From Actinomadura sp. KC06 (GTDB taxonomy: Bacteria; Actinomycetota; Actinomycetes; Streptosporangiales; Streptosporangiaceae): a stretch of 64,000 nt of DNA. The DNA lies in NCBI RefSeq assembly GCF_004348735.1, contig NZ_SMKT01000008.1:35480-99479 (forward strand), read 5' to 3'. Below, one piece after another: positions 52,615 through 62,060 of the stretch. The notes beneath the pieces were generated by a model. That model had not been told where the DNA came from. It saw only the letters and a list, made by a program, of their open reading frames with translations, and did not search any database. The stretch's first letter is position 1, and the number at the start of each line of letters is the position of its first letter. A program made the translations under genes and the position numbers.

Positions 52615-52715
52615 GTGAACGCGCAGGAGGCGCTGACACTCTGCCGGGTCCGGGACTCGTCCGAGCAGGGAATATCATTGAAGGTGACTTATCGCCCGTC
52701 ACGTGAGGAATGCCC

Positions 52716-53633
52716 GTGTCCACTTCCACTCCCGTCCCTGAGAACGCCGCGCCTGAGACCGGGACCGCCCGCGTCAAGCGCGGTATGGCGGAGATGCTCA
52801 AGGGCGGCGTGATCATGGACGTCGTCACGCCCGAGCAGGCGAAGATCGCCGAAGACGCGGGCGCGGTCGCCGTCATGGCCCTGGAGCGGGTCCCCGCCGA
52901 CATCCGCGCCGAGGGCGGCATCTCCCGGATGAGCGATCCCGACATGATCGACGGGATCATCTCCGCGGTGTCCGTCCCGGTGATGGCCAAGGCCCGCATC
53001 GGCCACTTCGTGGAGGCCCAGGTGCTGCAGGCGCTCGGCGTCGACTACGTCGACGAGTCCGAGGTGCTCACGCCCGCCGACTACGACAACCACATCGACA
53101 AGTGGGCGTTCACCGTCCCGTTCGTCTGCGGCGCCACCAACCTCGGCGAGGCGCTGCGCCGCATCACCGAGGGCGCGGCGATGATCCGCTCCAAGGGCGA
53201 GGCCGGCACCGGCGACGTCTCCAACGCCACCACCCACATGCGCAAGATCCGGCAGGAGATCCGGCGCCTGCAGAACCTCCCCGAGGACGAGCTGTTCGTC
53301 GCCGCCAAGGAGCTCCAGGCCCCCTACGAGCTGGTCAAGGAGGTCGCGGAGGCCGGGAAGCTGCCCGTCGTGCTGTTCACCGCCGGCGGCATCGCCACCC
53401 CCGCCGACGCGGCCATGATGATGCAGCTCGGCGCCGAGGGCGTCTTCGTCGGCTCCGGGATCTTCAAGTCCGGCAACCCGGCCCAGCGCGCCGAGGCGAT
53501 CGTGAAGGCCACCACCTTCCACGACGACCCCGGCGTCATCGCCAAGGTGTCGCGCGGGCTCGGCGAGGCCATGGTCGGCATCAGCGCCGCCTCCCTCGGC
53601 GAGGACCAGAAGTTCGCGGGCCGCGGCTGGTAA
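52716..53633 (+). CDS. pdxS: Pyridoxal 5'-phosphate synthase subunit PdxS
   Basis: This 305-residue TIM-barrel enzyme has [36 protein letters not shown] (active-site Lys) and the second lysine in HIDKWAF. With the PdxT glutaminase it makes PLP from ribose 5-phosphate, glyceraldehyde 3-phosphate and glutamine. GTG at 52716 is preferred because GAGGA lies seven bases before it; an in-frame ATG at 52710 is too close to that site. A DUF6928-like gene separates it from pdxT. Confidence 0.95.
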   Translation: MSTSTPVPENAAPETGTARVKRGMAEMLKGGVIMDVVTPEQAKIAEDAGAVAVMALERVPADIRAEGGISRMSDPDMIDGIISAVSVPVMAKARIGHFVEAQVLQALGVDYVDESEVLTPADYDNHIDKWAFTVPFVCGATNLGEALRRITEGAAMIRSKGEAGTGDVSNATTHMRKIRQEIRRLQNLPEDELFVAAKELQAPYELVKEVAEAGKLPVVLFTAGGIATPADAAMMMQLGAEGVFVGSGIFKSGNPAQRAEAIVKATTFHDDPGVIAKVSRGLGEAMVGISAASLGEDQKFAGRGW

Positions 53634-53737
53634 ACGGGCGCCCCCACTCCACAGCGCGCCCTTACAGGGTTTACGCTGGCGGCGCGGCCGGTGAGGGAGA
53701 GATCCCTGGGCGGTGCCCGGCCGCGGGAGGGGAGAGC

Positions 53738-54352
53738 ATGGCTTGGTCGGTCGCGCTGGCGTGCGCGAGCGCGGGTGAGCCCGCCGAGGTGTTCCGGCCG
53801 GGCCTCGTGCCCGATCCGGACGCCGCCGCGGAGATCGCCCGCGGCCTCTACCCGGCGGACACCCTCATGGAGACCGGTGACACCGTCCTCGACTTCGCGC
53901 TCTGGCCGTACGAGGACGAGCTGTTCGTCGGGGCGTTCGAGCGGGCGCTGCTGCTGTGCGACCGGCGGCTGTTCTGCCTGGACGACGACGCCCGCCGGAT
54001 CGCCGACACCGCCGCCGCCGCGCTGCCCGACTCCTGCTGCGGGGTCCTCGTCCTGCACACGGTGATCCGCGGCTGCTGGTTCCGCTGGTACGAGTACGGC
54101 GACCTGCGCCGCGACGTGTTCGTCACCGCCGAGGACGGCGTCGTCGTCGACCAGGGCGAGCGGCTCCCCGCCGAGCGCCCGTTCTGGCGGGCCATCGACG
54201 GGGGCGCGCCCGACGTGCCGCTGCCGTTCGACCCCGAGGAGTTCGGGCTGGCGCTCGCCGAGGCCCACATGTTCGGCCGCGGCATCGCCGACCGCGGCAA
54301 GGACGGCTTCCTGCCGCTGGAGCTCCCGCTCCGCCGCTTCAAACACGCCTGA
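53738..54352 (+). CDS. DUF6928-like protein of unknown function
   Basis: This 204-residue soluble protein has an alternating pattern of acidic and aromatic residues (GLYPADTLMETGDTVLDFALWPYEDELFVGAF in part; WFRWYEYGDLRRDVF; PLPFDPEEFGLALAEAHMFG). It resembles actinobacterial DUF6928 proteins, whose function is unknown. ATG after GGGAGGGGAGAG is certain. It lies between pdxS and pdxT, where mycobacteria have an unrelated thioesterase, so the slot varies. Confidence 0.55.
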   Translation: MAWSVALACASAGEPAEVFRPGLVPDPDAAAEIARGLYPADTLMETGDTVLDFALWPYEDELFVGAFERALLLCDRRLFCLDDDARRIADTAAAALPDSCCGVLVLHTVIRGCWFRWYEYGDLRRDVFVTAEDGVVVDQGERLPAERPFWRAIDGGAPDVPLPFDPEEFGLALAEAHMFGRGIADRGKDGFLPLELPLRRFKHA

Positions 54353-54487
54353 CCGGCCCGCCGTTCGTTCCTGGGACGACCCGCGCCGGACCCCGGGAGG
54401 ACGCGCCGGGGCCTGGGGAAGACGCGCCAGGTCGTACGGCGTTGTACGGAACGTCCAAAGGTTGGCCGACCCCCCGGAAGGTTCTTC

Positions 54488-55117
54488 GTGACTGCTGTGC
54501 CGACGATCGGTGTCCTCGCCCTGCAAGGCGACGTGCGCGAGCACGCCCGTGCGCTGGAGGCGTCCGGGGCGCGTACCCTCACCGTGCGCCGCCGCGAGGA
54601 GCTGGAGGAGGTGGACGGGCTCGTCCTGCCCGGCGGGGAGTCCACCACGATGTGGCGGCTGGCGCGCTCGTTCGACCTGCTGGAACCGCTGCGCAAGCGG
54701 ATCGAGGCCGGGATGCCCGCGTACGGCTCCTGCGCCGGGATGATCATGCTGGCGGACCGGATCCGGGACGGCGCCGCCGGCCAGGAGACCGTCGGCGGGA
54801 TCGACATGACCGTGCGCCGCAACGCCTTCGGCCGCCAGGTCGACTCGTTCGAATCCGACGTCGTGCTGACCGGTATGGGGGACACGCCGTACCACGCCGT
54901 TTTCATCCGCGCCCCCTGGGTGGAGTCCGTCGGGGACGCCGTCGAAGTGCTCGGACGCACAGCGCATGTGCCGGAGGGGGGCCCGAACGCCGGTAGGATC
55001 GTCGCCGTCCGCCAGGGGCGCCTCGTGGCGACCGCGTTCCACCCGGAGTTGACAGGCGATTTCCGCGTGCACCACTACTTCGCCGATCTGGTGCGCCGGA
55101 CGACAGAGGAGGAATGA
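54488..55117 (+). CDS. pdxT: PLP synthase glutaminase subunit PdxT
   Basis: This 209-residue class I-like glutaminase has [10 protein letters not shown], nucleophile Cys in GSCAGMIML and the His-x-Glu pair in FHPELTGD. It supplies ammonia from glutamine to PdxS. GTG start with GGAAGG six bases upstream. The next gene (YebC-like) starts four bases after its stop, so it is part of that transcript. Confidence 0.95.
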   Translation: MTAVPTIGVLALQGDVREHARALEASGARTLTVRRREELEEVDGLVLPGGESTTMWRLARSFDLLEPLRKRIEAGMPAYGSCAGMIMLADRIRDGAAGQETVGGIDMTVRRNAFGRQVDSFESDVVLTGMGDTPYHAVFIRAPWVESVGDAVEVLGRTAHVPEGGPNAGRIVAVRQGRLVATAFHPELTGDFRVHHYFADLVRRTTEEE

Positions 55118-55121
55118 CAGA

Positions 55122-55874
55122 ATGTCCGGCCATTCCAAATGGGCGACGACCAAGCACAAGAAGGCGGCCCTCGACGCCAAGCGGGGCAAGCTCTTCGCCA
55201 AGCTCATCAAGAACATCGAGGTGGCGGCCCGGACCGGCGGCGGCGATCCCGACGCCAACCCGACCCTCTACGACGCCATCTACAAGGCGAAGAAGAACTC
55301 GGTCCCCAACGACAACATCGAGCGCGCCCGCAAGCGCGGCGCCGGCGAGGAGGCCGGCGGCGCCGACTGGCAGAACATCACCTACGAGGGATACGCGCCC
55401 GGCGGCGTGGCCATCCTGATCGAGTGCCTGACCGACAACCGCAACCGGGCCGCCTCCGAGGTCCGCGTCGCGCTCACCCGCAACGGCGGCTCCCTCGCCG
55501 ACCCGGGCTCGGTCTCCTACATGTTCAACCGCAAGGGCGTCGTGATCGTCCCCAAGACCGGCACCAGCGAGGACGACGTGATGATGGCCGTCCTGGACGC
55601 GGGCGCCGAGGAGGTCAACGAGCTCGACGAGGAGAACTTCGAGGTCGTCAGCGAGGCCGGCGACCTGGTCGCGGTCCGCACCGCCCTGGTGGACGCCGGG
55701 ATCGACTACGAGTCGGCGGAGAGCAAGTTCCTGCCGAGCGTGACCGTCCCCCTCGACGAGGACAACGCCAAGAAGGTCTTCCGCCTCCTCGACGCGCTCG
55801 AGGACTCCGACGACGTCCAGGACGTCTACGCCAACTTCGACGTCAGCGACGAGGTGCTCGCCACACTGGACTAG
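55122..55874 (+). CDS. yebC: YebC/PmpR-family protein (TACO1-like)
   Basis: This 250-residue protein starts [15 protein letters not shown], the family hallmark, and continues [20 protein letters not shown] and a C-terminal [11 protein letters not shown] end. YebC proteins help the ribosome through difficult (e.g. proline-rich) sequences and some have been called transcription regulators. Position between pdxT and ruvC is conserved across actinobacteria. GAGGAGG precedes the ATG. Confidence 0.94.
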   Translation: MSGHSKWATTKHKKAALDAKRGKLFAKLIKNIEVAARTGGGDPDANPTLYDAIYKAKKNSVPNDNIERARKRGAGEEAGGADWQNITYEGYAPGGVAILIECLTDNRNRAASEVRVALTRNGGSLADPGSVSYMFNRKGVVIVPKTGTSEDDVMMAVLDAGAEEVNELDEENFEVVSEAGDLVAVRTALVDAGIDYESAESKFLPSVTVPLDEDNAKKVFRLLDALEDSDDVQDVYANFDVSDEVLATLD

Positions 55875-55912
55875 CCGCCTCGTTGTCAGCGGGAGGGCAT
55901 ACGGTCGGGATC

Positions 55913-57064
55913 ATGGAGATCCGCGCGCTCAGGCCGGACGAGTTCGACGGCGTCCGCGACATCCGGGCCCGTGCCTTCGGGCCGGTGCCGGACGAGGCGT
56001 GGCGGCAGCGCGTCCGGCGCGCCCGGCCGACGCTGGAGGCCGGACGGAACTTCGCCGGGTTCGACGGCGGCGAGATCATCGCCACCGGCACGCTGTACGA
56101 CATGACGCAGTGGTGGCACGGCCGCGCCGTGTCCCTGGCGGGCGTCAGCGCGATCACGGTCGCGCCCGAGCAGCGCGGCCGGGGGATCGGGCGCGAGCTG
56201 ATGACCGGCCTGCTGGAGCGGGCCGCCGGCTTCGGCCATCCGCTGGCCGTGCTGTATCCCGCCACCACGACCCTCTACCGCTCGGTCGGCTGGGAGCACG
56301 CGGGCGCGGAGCACCACGTCGAGATCCCCACCGAGGCGCTGCGCACGGTCGCCGCCGACCGCGTCTCCCTCCGGAGGGCCGGCCCTGACGACGCCGCCGA
56401 GGTCGCCGCCGTGATCGGCCGCGCCCACCGCGCCGCGCGGGACTGCGGGCCCGTCGGGTGGGACGAGCCGATGTGGCGCTCGATGCTCGAAACCGACGAG
56501 CACTTCTGCTACCTGGCCGAGGACGGGTTCCTGGCCTACCACTGGAATGAGTCCGCCACCGGCCTGGAGGTGCTCCGGCTCGTGGCGTCGTCGGAGCGGA
56601 CCCTGCGGGCGCTGTGGGCGCTCGTCGGGTCGGGCTCGTCCACCGCCGAGACCGTCCGGGCGTGCGTCGCGCCCTACGACCCGGTGCTGTGGCTGCTCCG
56701 GGAGCGCGAGACCGAGTACGTCCACCGCAGCCAGTGGATGCTGCGGCTGGTGGACGCGCCCGCCGCGATCGAGGCGCGCGGCTACCCGTCCGGAGTGACG
56801 GCGGGGGCGTCCCTCCTCATCGAGGATCCGCAGCTTCCCGCGAACTCGGGCCACTGGCGGCTGGAGATCAAGGACGGCGAGGGGCGCCTGGAGCGCACCG
56901 CCGAGAACGCCGGCGCCGTCCGGCTCGGCCCCCGCGGCCTGGCGGCGCTCTACGCGGGCGTCCCGGTCGCCACGCTCCGCCGCACCGGCCTGCTCCAGGG
57001 CGGTGACGCGGACGCCCTGTCACCCGCCTTCGCCGCCACGCCTTTCACCCTTGACTACTTCTAG
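55913..57064 (+). CDS. Eis-type GNAT acetyltransferase
   Basis: This 383-residue protein has an N-terminal GNAT domain (ITVAPEQRGRGIGRELM pyrophosphate loop, LYPATTTLYRSVGWEHAG), a second GNAT-like domain (about 145-290) and a C-terminal SCP2-like domain with the terminal carboxylate FTLDYF characteristic of Eis, whose C-terminus enters the active site. Eis enzymes acetylate aminoglycosides and protein lysines. It lies between yebC and ruvC. The stop region is duplicated (57059-57097). Confidence 0.88.
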   Translation: MEIRALRPDEFDGVRDIRARAFGPVPDEAWRQRVRRARPTLEAGRNFAGFDGGEIIATGTLYDMTQWWHGRAVSLAGVSAITVAPEQRGRGIGRELMTGLLERAAGFGHPLAVLYPATTTLYRSVGWEHAGAEHHVEIPTEALRTVAADRVSLRRAGPDDAAEVAAVIGRAHRAARDCGPVGWDEPMWRSMLETDEHFCYLAEDGFLAYHWNESATGLEVLRLVASSERTLRALWALVGSGSSTAETVRACVAPYDPVLWLLRERETEYVHRSQWMLRLVDAPAAIEARGYPSGVTAGASLLIEDPQLPANSGHWRLEIKDGEGRLERTAENAGAVRLGPRGLAALYAGVPVATLRRTGLLQGGDADALSPAFAATPFTLDYF

Positions 57065-57097
57065 GGACACGCCCTGCTTCTAAAGGACACACCCTGG
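57059..57097 (+). repeat. Duplicated stop-codon region of the Eis-type gene
   Basis: TTCTAGGGACACGCCCTG is followed by TTCTAAAGGACACACCCTG, 19 bases apart. The first TAG is the true stop; the copy holds TAA in another frame. The GGACACnCCCTG part could also be a pair of operator half-sites for ruvC. Confidence 0.7.
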
Positions 57098-57131
57098 GCG
57101 CACGTGAACGGTGCATGCTGACTTGGTAGCG

Positions 57132-57145
57132 TGTTCGGCCGAACA
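57132..57145. promoter_or_regulatory. Palindrome upstream of ruvC
   Basis: TGTTCGGCCGAACA is a perfect 14-bp palindrome, 19 bases before the ruvC GTG. Its arms are in the reverse order to the actinobacterial LexA box (CGAAC-N4-GTTCG), so it is not a normal SOS box. Role unknown. Confidence 0.4.
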
Positions 57146-57164
57146 GATGATCGAAGGAGTGGCC

Positions 57165-57770
57165 GTGCGGGTGATGGGGGTGGACCCCGGGCTCACCCGG
57201 TGCGGGGTGGGGGTCGTCGAGGGCGACCCGGGCAAGCGGCTCCATCTGGTGCACGTGTCCGTCGTGCGGACCGCCCCCGACGACGACATCGCCTTGCGCC
57301 TGCTGGGCATCGAGACGGGCATCGAGGCGCTCATGGACGAGCTGAGCCCCGACGCCGTCGCCGTCGAGCGCGTGTTCTCCCAGCACAACGTCCGCACCGT
57401 GATGGGCACCGCGCAGGCCGCCGGGGTCGCGCTCCTGGTGGCGGCCCGCCGCGGGCTGCCCGTCGCGCTGCACACCCCGAGCGAGGCCAAGGCCGCCGTC
57501 ACCGGGAACGGCCGCGCCGACAAGGCCCAGGTGACCAGGATGGTGACCCGGCTGCTGTCCCTGGACGCGCCGCCGAAGCCCGCGGACGCGGCGGACGCCC
57601 TCGCGCTCGCCATCTGCCACGTGTGGCGCGGCGGCGCCCAAAAGCGCCGCGCCCATGCCCAGCGGTCGCGGATCGAGGAGGCGGCGCGGGCCGAGCGGGA
57701 ACGCCTCGCCGCCCGCACCGCCGCGTCCCGGACCGCCGCCGCCCGGACCAGAGGAGGAACCAGCGAATGA
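57165..57770 (+). CDS. ruvC: Crossover junction endodeoxyribonuclease RuvC
   Basis: This 201-residue RNase H-fold resolvase has [11 protein letters not shown] (first catalytic Asp), [13 protein letters not shown] (Glu), [13 protein letters not shown] and [12 protein letters not shown] (last acids). It cuts Holliday junctions in the RuvABC complex. GTG at 57165 (VRVMGVDPG) follows AAGGAG by five bases; the upstream ATG at 57111 would add 18 residues atypical for RuvC. The basic C-terminal 40 residues are longer than in E. coli. ATGA overlap with ruvA. Confidence 0.95.
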   Translation: MRVMGVDPGLTRCGVGVVEGDPGKRLHLVHVSVVRTAPDDDIALRLLGIETGIEALMDELSPDAVAVERVFSQHNVRTVMGTAQAAGVALLVAARRGLPVALHTPSEAKAAVTGNGRADKAQVTRMVTRLLSLDAPPKPADAADALALAICHVWRGGAQKRRAHAQRSRIEEAARAERERLAARTAASRTAAARTRGGTSE

Positions 57771-58372
57771 TCGCCTTCGTCAGCGGCAAGGTGGCCGCCG
57801 CCGGGCCCGACGGGGCGGTGATCGACGTGCACGGCGTCGGCCTGTCGGTGCAGTGCACCCCCGCCACGCTCGCGGGGCTGCGGGTCGGCGAGCAGGCGAA
57901 GGTGCCGACGTCGCTGGTCGTCCGCGAGGACTCTCTCACCCTGTTCGGCTTCGCCGACGACGACGAGCGATCCGTCTTCGAGCTCCTGCAGACGGCCAGC
58001 GGCGTCGGCCCGCGCCTCGCGCTGGCGATGCTCGCCGTGCACACCCCGAACGCGCTGCGCCGCGCCATGGCCACCGAGGACGTGACCGCCCTCACCCAGG
58101 TGCCCGGCATCGGCAAGAAGGGCGCCCAGCGCATCGTCCTGGAACTGCGGGACCGCCTCGGCGGCCCGGTCGGCGACGGCGCCGCCGACGTCCGCGCGCC
58201 TTCCCGCGCGGAGCCGTGGCGCGAGCAGGTCCAGATGGGCCTGATCAACCTCGGCTGGTCCGCCAAGGACGCCGACGCCGCCGTCAGCGCCGTCGCCGCC
58301 GACCTCGACGGCGCCGAGACGCCGCCCGTCGCGACCCTTTTGAAGTCCGCTTTGAAGAAGCTCAGCAAATGA
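57767..58372 (+). CDS. ruvA: Holliday junction branch migration protein RuvA
   Basis: This 201-residue protein has an N-terminal OB-fold ([22 protein letters not shown]), two helix-hairpin-helix motifs ([35 protein letters not shown]) and a C-terminal RuvB-binding domain. A tetramer holds the junction for the RuvB motor. Coupled to ruvC (ATGA) and to ruvB (ATGATG). Confidence 0.96.
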   Translation: MIAFVSGKVAAAGPDGAVIDVHGVGLSVQCTPATLAGLRVGEQAKVPTSLVVREDSLTLFGFADDDERSVFELLQTASGVGPRLALAMLAVHTPNALRRAMATEDVTALTQVPGIGKKGAQRIVLELRDRLGGPVGDGAADVRAPSRAEPWREQVQMGLINLGWSAKDADAAVSAVAADLDGAETPPVATLLKSALKKLSK

Positions 58373-59499
58373 TGAGCGGCAGCGAACCGGGGGGTGTGGG
58401 GGGTCGCCTCCCACAGGGAACAGGGAGTGAGCCTGAGCGGCTGGTGGCGGCGGACGCGGGCGGGCCCGAGGAGCAGGTGATCGAGGCCGCGCTCCGGCCC
58501 AAGAAGCTCGACGACTTCATCGGGCAGGAACGCGTCCGCGAGCAGCTCTCGCTCGTGCTGCACAGCGCCCTGCGGCGTGGCCGGACGCCCGACCACGTGC
58601 TGCTGTCCGGCGGCCCCGGCCTCGGCAAGACCACCCTCGCCATGATCATCGCGGCGGAGCTGGGGCAGCCGCTGCGGATCTCGTCCGGGCCCGCGATCGA
58701 GCGCGCCGGGGACCTCGCGGCGGTGCTGTCGACGCTCGCCGAGGGCGAGGTGCTGTTCCTGGACGAGATCCACCGCCTGGCGCGCCCCGCCGAGGAGATG
58801 CTCTACATGGCGATGGAGGACTTCCGCGTCGACGTCGTCGTCGGCAAGGGCCCCGGCGCCACCGCGATCCCCCTGGACATCGCGCCGTTCACGCTGGTCG
58901 GCGCCACCACCCGCGCGGGGATGCTGCCCGGGCCGCTGCGCGACCGGTTCGGGTTCGTCGCGCACATGGACTTCTACGAGCCCGCCGAGCTGGAGATCAT
59001 CGTCCGGCGGTCGGCGCGGCTGCTGGACGTGGAGATCAGCGACGACGGCGCCGCCGAGGTCGCCGGGCGCTCCCGCGGCACCCCCCGCATCGCCAACCGG
59101 CTGCTGCGCCGCGTCCGCGACTACGCGGAGGTCCGCGGCGACGGGACGGTCTCCAGGGAATCGGCCCAGGCCGCGCTGGCGTTGTACGAGGTGGACGAAC
59201 GGGGCCTGGACCGGCTCGACCGGGCGGTGCTCGGGTCGCTGCTGCGCAAGTTCGGCGGCGGTCCGGTCGGCCTGTCGACGCTGGCCGTGGCGGTCGGGGA
59301 GGAGCCGGAGACCGTGGAAGTGGTCGCCGAGCCGTTCCTCGTCCGGCAGGGCCTGCTGGCCAGGACGCCGCGCGGACGGGTCGCCACGGGCGCCGCATGG
59401 GCGCATCTCGGGCTGACCCCGCCTCCGACGGCGCCGCTGGCCGGGACGCTGTTCGATATGGACGAGGACCGGGACGAGACGGCCGATCGGCCCGAATAG
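58369..59499 (+). CDS. ruvB: Holliday junction branch migration ATPase RuvB
   Basis: This 376-residue AAA+ protein has Walker [10 protein letters not shown], Walker B FLDEIHRL, sensor 1 [11 protein letters not shown], sensor arginine region [13 protein letters not shown] and a C-terminal winged helix ([15 protein letters not shown]). It drives branch migration with RuvA. The first ~25 residues ([20 protein letters not shown]) do not resemble RuvB, which usually begins near ERLVAADA: they are encoded by a copy of the palindromic repeat (58372-58415) at the 5' end. ATG at 58369 overlaps the ruvA stop. Confidence 0.95.
   Translation: MMSGSEPGGVGGRLPQGTGSEPERLVAADAGGPEEQVIEAALRPKKLDDFIGQERVREQLSLVLHSALRRGRTPDHVLLSGGPGLGKTTLAMIIAAELGQPLRISSGPAIERAGDLAAVLSTLAEGEVLFLDEIHRLARPAEEMLYMAMEDFRVDVVVGKGPGATAIPLDIAPFTLVGATTRAGMLPGPLRDRFGFVAHMDFYEPAELEIIVRRSARLLDVEISDDGAAEVAGRSRGTPRIANRLLRRVRDYAEVRGDGTVSRESAQAALALYEVDERGLDRLDRAVLGSLLRKFGGGPVGLSTLAVAVGEEPETVEVVAEPFLVRQGLLARTPRGRVATGAAWAHLGLTPPPTAPLAGTLFDMDEDRDETADRPE
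58372..58415 (+). repeat. Dispersed palindromic repeat, ruvB copy
   Basis: ATGAGCGGCAGCGAACC followed by GGGGGGTGTGGGGGG, TCG and CCTCCCACA. It matches a unit of the 23064 array over its first ~40 bases with one inserted C and one C-to-T change (still able to pair as G-U in RNA). It lies in the same orientation as ruvB and forms its first codons. Confidence 0.85.
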
Positions 59500-59511
59500 T
59501 GATCATTCGGG
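59491..59511 (+). terminator. Hairpin spanning the ruvB stop codon
   Basis: CCCGAAT and ATTCGGG arms (7 bp) around a 7-base loop that contains the end of TAG and the following TGA. Too short and without a T-run to be a strong terminator; may separate ruvB from the yajC-secDF unit. Confidence 0.35.
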
Positions 59512-59625
59512 TAACGGGTTGGGAACTTCCCGGCTTCGTCGGTCGTCGCGTCGTTGCCGGGGTCTGGCGTACTCTCTAGACTCCGGGACTTGGTTGACCG
59601 TTCTCCAGCCGGCGGTCCCGTAGAT

Positions 59626-59662
59626 GTGACCGGTCCGGTCACAAGGCTCCGGTCACAAGGCT
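59626..59662. promoter_or_regulatory. Palindrome plus 14-bp tandem repeat upstream of yajC
   Basis: GTGACCGG, T, CCGGTCAC (59626-59642) is a 17-bp palindrome. Its right half is the start of CCGGTCACAAGGCT, which occurs twice in tandem (59635-59648 and 59649-59662). Three copies of the CCGGTCAC half-site thus lie 32-68 bases before the yajC start, in a 194-bp intergenic region. A regulator-binding cluster is likely; the protein is unknown. Confidence 0.5.
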
Positions 59663-59693
59663 GGGCTAACGACATCGGAAGGACGCCCCTGTA

Positions 59694-60188
59694 ATGGGCA
59701 GCGACATTATTCTCGCGGCGGAATCGGGCGGTAGCGGGGCCTTCAACCTGCTCCTGCTCCTCGCAGTTCCCCTGGTCTTCTACTTCCTGCTGATCCGCCC
59801 GCAGAGCCGGCGCCGCAAGCAGCAGATGGAGATGCAGAACGCCATGGAGCCAGGCGCCCGCGTGCTGACCACCAGCGGCATGCGCGCGACCGTCGTCGAG
59901 GTCGACGACGACGGCATCGTGCTGGAGATCGCCGACGGGGTCGAGGTGCGCTTCGTCAAGGCGGCCGTCATGCAGGTCCTCAAGGACGACGAGCCCGAGG
60001 ACCTCGACGACGAGCAGGACGAGCCCGCCGAGGCGGACGGGGACGAGGACGGCGACCGCGTCGACCTCTCCAAGGACGACGACGTCGAGGACGCGGAGGC
60101 CGGCGGGGCGGACGAGGCGGACGAGGCCGAGGAGTCCAAGCCCAAGGGGAGGGCCAAGGTCAAGGCGTCGGACAAGCCGTCCGCCTGA
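59694..60188 (+). CDS. yajC: Preprotein translocase subunit YajC
   Basis: This 164-residue protein has one N-terminal membrane helix (about 15-38, NLLLLLAVPLVFYFLLIRPQSRR), the YajC beta domain (VLTTSGMRATVVEVDDDGIVLEI) and an unusually long acidic tail (about 95-150, mostly Asp/Glu) ending in basic KGRAKVKASDK. It associates with SecDF at the translocon. ATG with GGAAGGA eleven bases upstream. It starts the export operon. Confidence 0.92.
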   Translation: MGSDIILAAESGGSGAFNLLLLLAVPLVFYFLLIRPQSRRRKQQMEMQNAMEPGARVLTTSGMRATVVEVDDDGIVLEIADGVEVRFVKAAVMQVLKDDEPEDLDDEQDEPAEADGDEDGDRVDLSKDDDVEDAEAGGADEADEAEESKPKGRAKVKASDKPSA

Positions 60189-60230
60189 CCCTCCTCCGGT
60201 GCCGACACTAGACGGGAAGTAAGACGACCA

Positions 60231-62057
60231 GTGGCTCCGCCCAGTACCGCTCCCAAGCCCGGGCGCACGCTTCTCGCGCTCTTCGCGATCCTGGTGATCC
60301 TCTCCGGCGTCGCCGTCTGGCAGGGCCAGACGACGCCCAAGCTGGGGCTGGACCTCGCCGGCGGCACGACGGTGACGCTCACCGCCAAGACGTCGTCCGG
60401 CAAGAACCCGCCCGCGCAGCAGATGGACCAGGCCGTCAAGATCATGACCCAGCGGGTCAACGGCCTCGGTGTGTCCGACGCGGAGGTCGCCAAGCAGGGC
60501 AGCAACAACATCGTGGTGAACGTGCCCGGGGAGGGGCAGAGCCGCGTCGTCAGCCTGATCGGCACGACGGCGAAGCTGCAGTTCCGCCAGGTGTTCGCCG
60601 TCGCCGACGGCAAGCCGTCCACGGGCGCCGCGCCGGCGCCGTCCGCGAGCCCGTCCGGTAAGGCCAAGGACGACGGCAAGAAGAAGGACGACAAGAGCCC
60701 GTCGCCGTCCGCTTCGCCGTCCGCCAGCGCCAAGCCGTCGGCGTCCGCGTCGGCCACGCCGCGCGGCAGGGCGCTGTCCGGGGCGCTCACGGCCCCGACG
60801 CCCACGCCGTCCGGCGCGGCGCCGTCGCCGACGTCGCCGCTGATCCCGCCGACCGGCCAGCCGCTGCCGGGGCAGCCCGCGCCCGGCCAGCAGCCGCCCC
60901 CGCAGGACTACACCGGCGTGACCGACCAGGCCGTGATCAAGCAGTACGAGGCGCTCGACTGCTACACCGGCGACCGGCGCGCCCCCGGCTCCAACGACCC
61001 GAGCCGCAAGTTCGTCGCCGCCTGCGACCAGGACGACGAGGGCGGCCAGATCGCCAAGTACATCCTCGGTCCCGTCCGGGTGCTCGGCGAGAACGTGGAC
61101 GGCGCCAACGCGATGCCGCCGAACTCCCAGCAGGGCCAGGCCAGCTGGTCGGTCTCGCTGGACTTCGACGGCAGGGGCGCCCGCCAGTTCGGCGAGGTCA
61201 CCACCGACGCCTACGGCGCCTACCAGCAGGACCCGAACTCCCCGCGGGCGCAGGTCGCGATCGTCCTGGACGGCCAGATCGTCTCCGCGCCCAGCATCAG
61301 GGAGGGTGCGATCACCGGCGGCACCGCCAGCATCGACGGGCCGCCCGACAGCTTCAACCAGCGCTACGCCACCGACCTCGCGAACGTCCTCAAGTACGGG
61401 GCGCTGCCGCTGGAGTTCACGCAGAGCTCCATCGACGAGGTGTCGTCCACGCTGGGCTCCGACCAGCTGACCGGCGGGCTCATCGCCGGCGCGATCGGGC
61501 TCGGCCTCGTCGTCCTGTACTGCATGTTCTACTACCGGGGCCTCGGCCTAGTCGCGGTGTCCAGCCTGATCGTGGCCTCGGCCATCACCTACCTGGCGGT
61601 CGTGATCCTCGGTGAGGGGATGGGCTTCCGGCTCTCGCTGCCGCACATCATCGGCCTGATCGTCTCCATCGGCATCACCGCCGACTCGTTCATCGTGTAC
61701 TTCGAGCGGCTGCGGGACGAGCTGCGCGCCGGGCGCAAGCTCAGGCCGTCGGTGGAGACCGCCTGGAAGCGGGCCCGGCGCACCATCCTGGTCGCCGACG
61801 CCGTGACGTTCATCGCCGCGCTGGTGCTGTACTTCCTCGCGGTCGGCGGCGTCGCCGGGTTCGCGTTCGCGATGGGCCTGACGACGCTCATCGACGTCAT
61901 CGTGGTGTTCTTCTTCACCAAGCCGCTGGTCGCGCTGCTGTCGCGGACGAGGTTCTACGGCCGCGGCCATCCGCTGTCCGGCGTCGACCCGCGCAAGCTG
62001 CACCGCGCGGCGCAGAAGCCGTCCGCCGCCACCGCCGGCACGAGCCAGGAGGCCTGA
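60231..62057 (+). CDS. secD: Protein translocase subunit SecD
   Basis: This 608-residue protein has an N-terminal helix (about 12-30), the P1-type head (GLDLAGGTTVTLTAKT; MTQRVNGLGVSDAEV) and five C-terminal helices with QSSIDEVSSTLGSDQLTGGL and GITADSFIVYFERLRDE. An insertion rich in Pro/Ala/Ser/Lys (about 130-225) splits the extracytoplasmic domain, longer than in E. coli. It uses the proton gradient to complete Sec export with SecF. GTG start after GGGAAG. Confidence 0.95.
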   Translation: MAPPSTAPKPGRTLLALFAILVILSGVAVWQGQTTPKLGLDLAGGTTVTLTAKTSSGKNPPAQQMDQAVKIMTQRVNGLGVSDAEVAKQGSNNIVVNVPGEGQSRVVSLIGTTAKLQFRQVFAVADGKPSTGAAPAPSASPSGKAKDDGKKKDDKSPSPSASPSASAKPSASASATPRGRALSGALTAPTPTPSGAAPSPTSPLIPPTGQPLPGQPAPGQQPPPQDYTGVTDQAVIKQYEALDCYTGDRRAPGSNDPSRKFVAACDQDDEGGQIAKYILGPVRVLGENVDGANAMPPNSQQGQASWSVSLDFDGRGARQFGEVTTDAYGAYQQDPNSPRAQVAIVLDGQIVSAPSIREGAITGGTASIDGPPDSFNQRYATDLANVLKYGALPLEFTQSSIDEVSSTLGSDQLTGGLIAGAIGLGLVVLYCMFYYRGLGLVAVSSLIVASAITYLAVVILGEGMGFRLSLPHIIGLIVSIGITADSFIVYFERLRDELRAGRKLRPSVETAWKRARRTILVADAVTFIAALVLYFLAVGGVAGFAFAMGLTTLIDVIVVFFFTKPLVALLSRTRFYGRGHPLSGVDPRKLHRAAQKPSAATAGTSQEA

Positions 62058-62060
62058 CCC

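Noticed and set aside
57132..57145. LexA (SOS) box upstream of ruvC
   Set aside because: The palindrome TGTTCGGCCGAACA has the half-sites in reverse order and wrong spacing for the CGAAC-N4-GTTCG consensus.
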